Positions 55,627 through 64,000 of a stretch of 64,000 nucleotides of DNA are shown here, one piece after another. The stretch covers positions 231,001 through 295,000 of the forward strand of contig JAODUP010000705.1 of the NCBI GenBank assembly GCA_025642065.1, read 5' to 3'. The notes beneath the pieces are model-generated. The model was not told where the DNA came from, did not search any database, and saw only the letters and a list, made by a program, of their open reading frames with translations. A program made the position numbers and the translations under genes. Position 1 is the stretch's first letter, and each line of letters begins with the position of its first letter. The DNA is from Paralvinella palmiformis (Eukaryota > Annelida > Polychaeta > Terebellida > Alvinellidae).

Positions 55627-58015
55627 AAGTCATAATATGTGTGCCTGTGTGTGCGCGCGCGCGCGTGCGTGCGTGCGTGCGTACGTGTGTGTGTGTGTGT
55701 GTGTAAAAATGTGCCTTTCAACGAGTTGCCTATAACATTATTTAGCACACTTGAAATATTAATCTATTATATTATACTGTTTGATATCTGTGCCATTATA
55801 TAGAATTATCGATACCGAATGTGTTGACAATTTGTAGACACTTTGTAGCCACTTTTCATTGAACGGCTTCTTATTCTAGTAATTCTAATAACATATCAGA
55901 GTCCAATAATCTGTGCTCATTGTGGGTTCTCAGTGATGGTTGCCTTCTTTATATATAATTTTGTTAAGTATTATGAAACACCGCCTTACAGATACCACCA
56001 ACAAAGATGATAGTTAATACTTTGTGCAGGTTTAGAATATTATTGTGCAGTTCAGGGATATTATGTAAATGAACAATTTTATGTCGTCACGTGATTGATA
56101 TAAACATAAAGAATTATATTTAACTTGGCTGCGATAAGGCTTTGTTTAATTTGGTCAGTTTGTGTCACAGACACTAACCGACGTCGGATATATAGATCGT
56201 GGACAAAACCCGTCTGGACAAAACCCAGCTGGACAAAACTCGTCTGGACAAAAGCCGCACTAGAAAAGAACTAATAAATAATCTGTATGCGTAAATAGCG
56301 AAATCCTCGAATTTCCCATAGAAGTTTAATTAAGTCTATTTAATTTAATCAACATTTAGTTTGGGTTTTGGTGAACATTTGGGACTATTTTTGAAGGAAG
56401 TGGATTACTCTATCCGGTGGAAGTAAACTGACAGTATTTTGGTGAATGTGCGAAATACTTACAGAATATATTGTATGAAACATTTAAAAAACCCTCATAC
56501 GCGCTAGTTTCATGGCAATTATATCCGAAAGGAGTTCTCACCTCCACTCTACAAACTTACATTGACTATAAATGGAAACAAAGAATCATTTTACTCGAGA
56601 TGAGGTCATTATGTTGTCATGTTGCTGCTCCCGGTGAGGTTTCCCCAAGAGTCAGCCTATAATTAAGAAGTAACGACAACTGGATGTTCAATGCATACTT
56701 AAGACAAAAACACACGCACAAACACACGTGCGTGCGCGTGTGTGTGCGCGCCAGTGCGTGTGTGTCCAATAACACAATTGATACCCTATTTATTAGACCT
56801 ATAATAACGAAAAGTATAATCAGTTACAATTTTTTATTATTGTCGCTTCCAGCAAAAGTATTCAAAAAGAATCCCGAACTTAGATTTTATCTCAACTAAA
56901 ACAAATATTCACGATATAGTATCTGATATTGTAAATTTTAGATGTTTGCTGTTACAGGAATTACCAAAATTAGAAACGAAACAACTGCCTTTTGTGATAA
57001 ATGCTGATAATTTCAAGCACCCGATAAATATTGTCAAATTCATAGCTTCAGCGGCCTGACCTCAGCTGCTGCCATCTGGCGAAATATTTCAACACCATTA
57101 TTGTTTGCTTTAGCCAAACAGTATGCACATTCCATGTCAGCAGTGGTAAGCAACACGCACATATTCCGCGGCCAGGATATGTGGCAGTAAAGTTTTAAAG
57201 TTAATTAATTTTTTTATTGACAATTCACCGGAAGACATTAAAAGGGTAGAAATAACAACCACAGACAATACTGCTAGTTTAGTCACTAGAGGGCACCATT
57301 AAAGATATTTGGACATTATGATATACAGATAGACGTTCCTTGTAAGGAGTCATGGCCGAAGAAAGGTTTGTTGACTTGGATAGATAGATATGTAACAATA
57401 TCATTTGGACAAAACGAAAGATCTAGTTATTACTGCGATTAATCTATTACCTGTGTGAATAAACACCAATACATTTTCTTTTAAATAAACCACAAAAGGC
57501 TGGTAGATAAAGATTGCCAAATATTTCAGATGGACTCTATTTTAGAAATTTCCAAAAGACAATTATTCGATATATTGACAATTTCTTGAGGTGGTATATT
57601 ATAAAGATAATTTATGACTATGGTCAGTAGAGATTGATTAAAAATTTCCTTATGGAGCTACATGTTTCTCATTGCAATTTATGTACACACCTTCTTCATC
57701 TACTTTTTATGTTCAATAATAATAATAATAATAAACCAATTATTAAGGGCCATATTTCCAGCAAGCTGCTCAAGAGTCGATGTATATTGATAATAATAAC
57801 AATAAGAAAAAGATATGATAGGCATATTAATATTAAAGGTCACAGGAAAAGGTTTCCCAAATCAGTCAAAATGTCAATCTTATTTATTAAAATCATTTTC
57901 AGTCAGAGATAAAAATATTTTCCCTAGAAATGAAGTTACAGTGGTTTTAAAACTTGCTTTGCTAGCATCTCACATGGCCACAGCTTTAATCGAGAATCTT
58001 TGGAAAAGTTCGGAA
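55627..58015. other. GATA-B 3' flank
   Basis: Begins with a GT/GC run at 55.65-55.70 kb, then AT-rich sequence likely to include the 3' UTR (candidate AATAAA at 56273). Two CTCF-like cores lie 217 bp apart at 57069 (minus) and 57286 (plus). A phrase CTTCATCTACTTTTTATGTT then CAATA with a trinucleotide tail at 57.69 kb recurs at 60.05 kb. Confidence 0.55.
56201..56262 (+). repeat. 16-bp repeat, 4 copies
   Basis: TGGACAAAACCCGTC-like units are repeated four times. The same word occurs singly at 2528 and 57411, and a related one (GAGCATTTGTC) is repeated near 3.3 kb, suggesting a dispersed simple repeat. Confidence 0.8.
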
Positions 58016-58112
58016 TGTGACGTCATGTTTGTCAAACAAAGACATAAAATCTCCACGTGGCCTTATTTAACCTGTGTTATGCGTTCTATATTGTTGTTGT
58101 TAATCGTTTAAA

Positions 58113-58359
58113 ATGGTGTATTGTGCCGCATATAATTGTGCAAATTGATCTGCCAGTGGATGGAGTATGCATTAATTCTCCCCTTTTGATTGGCTGTGAA
58201 ACATGTACAGAGTGCAGTGGAAGCCAATTTGCCAACTTGCCACTTCGAGGAACGTATGTTCGTTATTTCACTGTCTATGGCACAATCATTTGGATATGAC
58301 TCACAGAAGATGCCATTCCAACCATATTCAACAAACTGAGTAATGGAGAAACTGAATAG
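58113..58359 (+). pseudogene. THAP zinc-finger domain relic
   Basis: Starts MVYCAAYNCAN, matching the THAP opening with C-x4-C, and continues through VQWKP and NVCS. After a frame change it ends DAIPTIFNKLSNGETE, which carries the AVPTIF-like THAP signature. Several in-frame stops (the first at codon 12) and at least one frameshift make it non-functional. It is the N-terminal part of a transposase-like or host THAP gene; the catalytic part is absent. Confidence 0.65.
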
Positions 58360-58657
58360 AGCTATAATAGGGTAATCGTGGGATCAAACTATTGGACATT
58401 CACCGGTTCACTCATTCGTAAATAAAGTAAAATTTCACTTAATCGCAAACAAATTAAAATGTACTTAGGCCTACTCAAAACTTCTTATGGCTGTGTGTTG
58501 TAGACACTACTTAACTGTTAAACTAGTCTAGTAGGTGTTCCACTGAGGGCAGCACAATCCTGCATCCACGTATACCGACAAATATCTCTTTATTTTAAAT
58601 AACGTTATGTGATAGGAAGAGGGAAATATTCACATTCGTGTCCAGTGTGTTGACTTA

Positions 58658-58870
58658 TCAATTAAGCTTATACCAAGACAAAGAAATACACACCAACCGA
58701 ACTTTTGTTGTGGACCGGGTGTCGGCGGCACAGGTGTCTAGATCCACGCCTGCACTTGCTGCAGCTAATTTCTCACAGTTAATACTGTCTGTGACCCTTT
58801 TCGCGAGCGGTTCAAAGCTGTAGGGCTTGATATCCTTGAGAAGGTCAAAACCTTCGTCGGAATCTGACAT
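58658..58870 (-). CDS. Short acidic ORF within transposon relic (probable remnant first exon)
   Basis: Reading leftwards from ATG 58870: MSDSDEGFDLLKDIKPYSFEPLAKR, open to 58658. The acidic start followed by PYxFEPLA resembles the N-termini of transposon-linked proteins common in invertebrate and fish genomes. That resemblance is from memory, not a search. No downstream exon of such a protein is visible on this strand, so this is likely a truncated remnant. It converges with the THAP relic inside the same inverted repeats. Confidence 0.45.
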   Translation of the reverse strand: MSDSDEGFDLLKDIKPYSFEPLAKRVTDSINCEKLAAASAGVDLDTCAADTRSTTKVRLVCISLSWYKLN

Positions 58871-59289
58871 TTTGTCTGTCAACTGGACAAGACGCTTGTA
58901 AACAAAGATGTGGTACTACGTAATGTTTGACAAAGGTGACGTCACACTATAATCCCAAGCGAGTACAGTACACACTAGCAATGGCTCGTGAAAGATCGGA
59001 AATGAAAGATTTAGGGAACATTTTAATGTAAATATGATAGCTGGTGGTTAGAATTGTAGTGCATCTGATAGAGAATTGTGAAACTTCTTTCCCCGTCATC
59101 TTTAACCAGTATTTCAGTTATACATTATTAAGAGAATGCTATGAATAAGCTAATTGAAATAAATAGCTTTTTGCATGACATTTGAATGTTGCAACTGTCT
59201 TCATGGATCTGATGACTCCTCGGGGTGGGGGGGGGGGGAAATTTCATACAGTTTGGTAGATGAAAGTCCGGTCTCCAACCGTCTTGAGG

Positions 59290-59670
59290 CGAGTTATGAG
59301 GACAACAAGAATATTCGTGGAACTAGACCTAATTAAGAAGAGATATGAAGGAACAGGTTGCAGCGTAATACATGGTGGACAACTAACGAAGCATTTCGAA
59401 GTGAAGACTGGAGTTAGACAAGGTTGCTTGCTGTCCCCATTCCTCTTCCTTCTGGTCATCGACTTGATTATGAAGATATGCACAAAGGAGAGAAGAATGT
59501 AATCCAGTGGATACTAAATACCCAACTTGAAGACCTGGACTTTGCCGACGACCTGACACTGTTGTCACACAGCCACCAACAGATGCAGGAGAAGACAAGT
59601 AAACTGGCAACTATCTCTTCACGAGTGGGGTTAAATATACATAAATGCAAAACAAAAATGGTCTCCGTGA
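59290..59670 (+). mobile_element. Non-LTR retrotransposon reverse transcriptase fragment, frameshifted
   Basis: Frame one reads GQLTKHFEVKTGVRQGC then LLSPFLFLLVIDLIMK, the standard RT segment before the catalytic site. It stops at TAA 59500-59502. The adjacent frame continues NTQLEDLDFADDLTLLSHSH, with the catalytic FADD at 59541-59552, and then GLNIHKCKTKM. Only the palm region of a LINE RT is present, with a frameshift near 59,495, so it is dead. The clade is not assigned. Confidence 0.8.
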
Positions 59671-59775
59671 TAATTCTGACTGACATTTTGTGTACTTGTT
59701 TGAGTTTATGCAATAGTTCCTTGTATATACCAGAGAGCAACGAGTTGCAGTAATCCAGTCTTCAGGACACAAAAG

Positions 59776-59826
59776 TATGGACCAGAGGAACAACAGAATC
59801 ATGGACCAGAGCAACAACAGAATCAT
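59776..59826 (+). repeat. Short direct duplication
   Basis: ATGGACCAGAGSAACAACAG followed by AATC is present twice in tandem, downstream of the reverse transcriptase relic. Confidence 0.8.
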
Positions 59827-60422
59827 GGGTTAGGGCTTTTATAATAGACGAGATGTTTCTCAGATAAAATAAGCAGTAAAAACAGACATTTCGGACAGGA
59901 TTTATTATAGGAAGTAACAATCAAAAACAACTCCCAAGGCAAGGAAGTGAAGATGGACAATTATTCCGAAATAGTTAATGTTTAAAATATGATATATTTT
60001 TATTGAATTGAATAAGAGTTAAGATTTTTAAGATTGAGGACAATTTAAATGTCATCTTCTTCATCTATCTTCTTTTTATGTTCAATACTACTACTACTAC
60101 TACTACTACTACTATTATTAATAATAATAATAATATCCTTAAATAACAGATGTTTCTGGTATATCCCACGCACGCACGAGCACGCACGCACATGCACGTA
60201 CACACGAACACACAAACACACAAACACACGCACATACACACACATATATATGAGCGTTTGCGCAAGCATTCACGTTTAAATACGCACACGCTATGAAATT
60301 AATAGGTCTATAGCTGGGAACGTTATGATATTTTTGTCGAGTTTTCGCCGTACGATGATATTTAAATTTCGATATTTATTAAACATTGTAAAACTAAGCA
60401 TCCATCAGAGCTAAGTCAGAAT

Positions 60423-60665
60423 TGTGGCAGGTTAGACCAGACACAACTGTGACAACTTAGACAGTATGACAGGGGAAAGACATGATACAATTATGACAGG
60501 TTAGAGTCTGTGAAGAGACAGACCGGACACAACTGTTACAAATTAGAGAGTATGACAGGGGAAAGGCAGGACACAAGTTAAGCAGGTTAGAGAGATTCAA
60601 AAGAGAAAGACAGGATACAACTTTGACAACTTTGACAGGGGAAAGACAGGACACAATAGACAATT
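60423..60665 (+). repeat. Degenerate tandem repeat, unit roughly 60-75 bp
   Basis: Phrases such as GACAGGGGAAAGACAGGACA, ACAACTTTGACAACTT and CAGGTTAGAGA recur in shuffled order three to four times. Confidence 0.7.
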
Positions 60666-61211
60666 TATCAATATATGGAACATATTGTGATTTCCGTGAT
60701 CTCACGATTGGTAAAAGGAATGTTTTTATCATATGGTTCAGCGAGCCCGCTGAAACGGGACGCGCAAACGGACGTTCGCTAGATGGCGCAGTCGTCGTGT
60801 AAATTGTCTAGTATGACAGGAGAAATGGCAGAACTTTGTCACGGCGATAAAATTAAATTAGGTTTAATAAACATTGATGATAATTAATTATAAAACTATA
60901 AATTTCCGTATCTTGTGATGGATGACACTTTCTATGTCTCTTAGTTAGTTCAGGTATCTGTCTATCTGTCCAGTTCTTACCCTAATATTGTTTGCACTAC
61001 TTTCTTAATCGATATCCGGTATGACATGTTATGTCTATTTTAGTAGAGTCTGACAAATACATTTCAGATCAGAAATGTGAATAGATAAATGTGTATACGT
61101 CAACAGTCGAGATCCAGTAGTTACATGTCAACAAACTTCCGACAAACAAACAACTTACCTGAGTTTTATATATTCAGCTATAAGGTCAACACAGTCTCTG
61201 TTGACACATAT

Positions 61212-61219
61212 ACCAGCTC

Positions 61220-61285
<66 letters not shown>
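61212..61285 (+). repeat. (CT)n-(GT)n microsatellite
   Basis: CT run, then about 14 GT units. Confidence 0.95.
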
Positions 61286-61287
<2 letters not shown>

Positions 61288-61801
61288 AGTGTTCGATCAA
61301 TGCCATATCATACAATATACATGTCCATGTATTAAACCAATAACCAGCTCTGACCACCGTCTAACGTCACAAAGGTATACACGTCGCCAAACGTGGTGGC
61401 TTGTTTGTTTCCTGAACCTGAACAGAGTTCGGTGAATTTGTGATAATTTCAAATTAATATCACACCTTAGACATGTGTAAATAAAACGAGAGAAAGAAAT
61501 GGTTTACACACAAGTCGTTAGTGTGATACACATATCTTTAGTCTGATCATATATCTTGTATATAAGTCTATATAAAATAAAACAAGTCTCCTTTAGAGGT
61601 TACTAAAAGACACCAAAAGATATAAGCGCACACGCAAGCACACAGACGCGCACGCACATACACAACATATAGATAAATAGATAATATATGGGTATATAGA
61701 TGTTCAGATATATAAAATAATAATAATTTCTTCTATATATTTCTTATAACTATCGATTTCACTTAAAAGGAAAAACTAATCTAAAACAGATATTTGTTGA
61801 T

Positions 61802-61881
61802 CTGATGCTCTTTATAGAGGTTCGATCAGCCCCCAGTTTGACCTGATGCTCTTTATAGAGGTTCGATCAGCCCCCAGTTTG
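61802..61881 (+). repeat. 40-bp direct duplication
   Basis: CTGATGCTCTTTATAGAGGT to CCCCAGTTTGA occurs twice back to back, identical by eye. It ends about 230 bp before the exon starting at 62114. Confidence 0.9.
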
Positions 61882-62113
61882 ATTTGGTCAGAACTTATGC
61901 TCGACAGTATATTTGTATTTCGATCTTCTTTCCTGGAGGTCTTAAGGCTCTGTCACCATTTTTATTGGCACTAGACACGTTCATAGCCTACGGTAAAGGT
62001 AGGTAAAAGGTAAACCAATATAGACGTCATTTGTCTTTTAAGACTTTCTTTCCGTAATGTCTGTTATTATTTTAATATTATATATATCAACAAATATTAT
62101 TTTATATTCTTAG

Positions 62114-63805
62114 GAGATTTATTACGAGAAGGATCCGACGAACGGCATCATGCCGAGTTTAATGGAACGGCCACGAACCGTTTCCGAAGTTGATTTGCGA
62201 CACGCGACCCGAACCGGAAGACCAATACTCGATGCTTACTCGACACAAATAGGTGATATACCCAGAGTACGAGAATACATACTCAGTCCGTGCTCAGGTA
62301 GATCTTATGATCCAGATTACGAACATCTGTTGAAGAACCAGACATTGTTCAAAGTCCGTAAGAGAAAACGTGAAGATGGCGAGAAGGAACTACCGCTATC
62401 CGAATTTGGCCTTATGACCGGCAATAACGTCGGATGTATCCATAATGCCGGTCATGTCAGCGTGAATAACTGCCGACCATCGTCCAATACGTACGACAGT
62501 CATGAGTACACATCGATATACGAGTATATCAACATACGTGAGTACTGGGCCATCAAAGAGTACAAGCAGCCCGAGTACGAACACCTACACGAATACGATC
62601 ACGCACACGAGTACAATCATATACACGAGTACCCCGCGTACAAAAAGAAGGCGCCACCTAGTAGGCAGTTAGGCGAATCAAAACTGAACAAGGTGGCGCC
62701 ACTAATAGTGGCCGAAAAGAGAGAGAAAGAGAAGAAAAAAGAAAGGAGAGGAGAGGAAGAAGAGAGAAAGAGGAGAAAAGAGGAAGAGAAGAAGAAAGAG
62801 GAAGATAAAAAGAAAGAGGAAGAGAAGAACAGGAAAGAGGAGGAAAAGAGGAAGAAAGAGGAGGAAAAGAAAAGGAAGAAAGACGAAAAGAACAGAAGGA
62901 AGGAAGAGGAAAGGAGGATGAAGGAAGAAGAGAAAAGGAAGAAACAAGAACAGAAAAGAGAAGAGAAGGTCAAGAAACTGAAAGAGTCTCCAATGGAAAG
63001 GAAGGCGGCAGTAGTAGCGGCGGCTGTTGTTTTACACAAGCAAGAAGAGTCAACCCCGAAACAACAACAACCACAACAATCACAGCAGCAGGAACAACAA
63101 CAACAACAACAACAACAACAGTCCGAACAACGACCGACTGAGATGATAGTTCAGCCAGAACACTCTAGACAGTCCACGAGTGCGACAACGACCATGCTGT
63201 TGGCAGGAACTCCACACCACCAATCGGGGATGCCGGTACAGCAACAGACTGCAACGACATCTACTACCAGAAAAACAGCCACTAGTAACAGCCCAACAAC
63301 ACCGACAACCGATCGACACAGGGAACATGCTGCCGCTGTTGTCGTAGCTGCTAAGGCACCAGTCACAGCAGTCGCACCGAAGTCTTCGTCAACAGCCACA
63401 TCTAAACAAACAGCTACTACAACAGCCTCATCTGCATCAGCTACAAGGGATGTAACAACCACTAAAGTAAAAGTAGAAGAACCTGCCCCAAAAGCAGCAA
63501 TAGTCCCAGTAGCTGCACCTACAACGACAACTACCGTAACGGCAGCTACAAATCTAAATACAGCCACTTCGAAAGAGGAACGGTCAACAGCCGCTGCATC
63601 AGCTGCCACCGCACCAGCATCTACTATACTACCAGCAACTCGACCACCAACCACCGTACAACCGGTTACTGGATCAGCAGCCACTGTACCAGCAGCTACT
63701 GTGAGACCAGCTAACGTACCAGCAGCGCCACCACGCGAGAATCCCGTAGTGCCAGTTTCAGTCAAAGCAGTAACAACGGCGCCTCCTTCAGAGCAGGTCA
63801 AAGCG
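62114..63805 (+). CDS. Unrecognised protein: EY hexapeptide repeat, charged coiled coil, Gln tract, Thr/Ala-rich tail (partial)
   Basis: One long open exon. The acceptor ttatattcttag ends at 62113 and the frame is open from there (EIYYEKDPTNGI). The first ATG in frame is 62150, so either this is an internal exon or the ATG follows a 5' UTR intron. Counting from that Met, residues 1-95 look like ordinary globular or tail sequence (DLRHATRTGRPILDAY, PRVREYILSP). Residues 118-161 hold eight Glu-Tyr pairs at a 5-6 residue spacing. Residues 189-285 are almost only Lys, Arg and Glu, a predicted coiled coil or single alpha helix. Residues 304-328 are Gln-rich, and the rest is Thr/Ala/Pro/Val-rich. 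Possible donors are gcg|gtatgg after 63805 and gagcag|gt after 63796; without splicing the frame stops at 63853, but the last residues are hydrophobic and look intronic. No family is recognised and no function is claimed. Confidence 0.72.
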
Positions 63806-64000
63806 GTATGGTTGTTAAATGTTGTTATATATTACATTACAGCAGTTCTCTGATGGCCATTGCCTGTTTCAAATGATTCTAGTATTATTACTCACTTTAT
63901 CTATTGCATCTTACGTGCAAGTTATACGGTAATTATACGGTAATTATACTGTATGTAGAGACGTTGAAAGAAGTTTGTGTTTACGTGGATCACTTTAAGA

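Larger units (their letters stand above)
58016..58946. mobile_element. Decayed DNA transposon with inverted ends and two convergent gene fragments
   Basis: Inverted repeats of 23 bp with two mismatches bound the segment: TGTGACGTCATGTTTGTC at 58016 and its near reverse complement ending at 58946. Inside are a broken THAP domain reading right and a short acidic ORF reading left. They look like the two 5' ends of convergent transposon genes with the middle deleted. THAP-type DNA-binding domains occur in P-element-like, ISL2EU and other transposases; which superfamily this belongs to is not settled by the sequence. Confidence 0.6.
59671..62113. other. Transposon-derived and AT-rich spacer before the EY-repeat gene
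   Basis: Holds the tail of the LINE relic, the second copy of the trinucleotide-tailed phrase (60.05 kb), a degenerate tandem repeat at 60.42 kb, a CTCF-like core CTAGATGGCGC at 60779 and a (CT)n-(GT)n run. No upstream exon for the gene starting at 62114 could be identified. Confidence 0.5.

Noticed and set aside
58520..58550. CTCF-like site CCACTGAGGGCAGCAC
   Set aside because: It lacks one base between the CCA and the GGC parts of the motif, so the spacing does not fit.
59260..59753. A functional reverse transcriptase gene
   Set aside because: The stop at 59500 and a frame change split the domain, and the endonuclease and upstream RT parts are missing.

Overview
The window is animal nuclear DNA: split genes with GT-AG introns, long gene-poor stretches, tRNA-derived SINEs, decayed LINE and DNA-transposon pieces, and an extreme load of di- and tetranucleotide microsatellites. 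Its clearest content is two complete GATA zinc-finger transcription factor genes of the GATA4/5/6 class, in tandem on the + strand. A linked GATA4/5/6 pair and this repeat mix fit a protostome, most likely a spiralian such as a mollusc or annelid. The species cannot be named from the sequence.

Layout. Bases 1-17,894 hold no recognisable coding gene: microsatellites alternate with GC-richer unique islands. A dense cluster of GATA-factor sites lies at 15.93-16.07 kb. GATA gene A has five coding exons between 17,912 and 22,145 and encodes 460 aa. A 24.5-kb stretch without a coding gene follows, with repeats and several unique GC-rich islands that could be regulatory. GATA gene B has five coding exons between 46,853 and 55,626 and encodes about 370 aa. 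Both genes share exon order, intron phases (1, 0, 0, 1) and exact lengths of the two zinc-finger exons (167 and 126 nt). From 55.6 to 62.1 kb lie transposon remains: a short element with near-perfect inverted ends, a broken THAP domain and a convergent acidic ORF, plus a frameshifted LINE reverse transcriptase. At 62,114 a large exon begins for an unrecognised protein with a hexapeptide Glu-Tyr repeat, a charged coiled-coil stretch, a Gln tract and a Thr/Ala-rich tail. It probably continues past the window.

The strongest unusual signal is in the N-finger exons of the two GATA genes. A 98-nt block is identical, including synonymous sites, but its flanks within the same exon differ at 12 of 35 and 14 of 34 positions. 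This looks like interlocus gene conversion of the DNA-binding domain between otherwise diverged paralogues. Other observations are two tRNA-derived SINE families with at least nine copies, over-representation of TGACGTCA and ATCCAGA, E-box arrays just upstream of gene B, and a probable low-quality stretch near 41.7 kb. All counts were made by eye and need computational confirmation.
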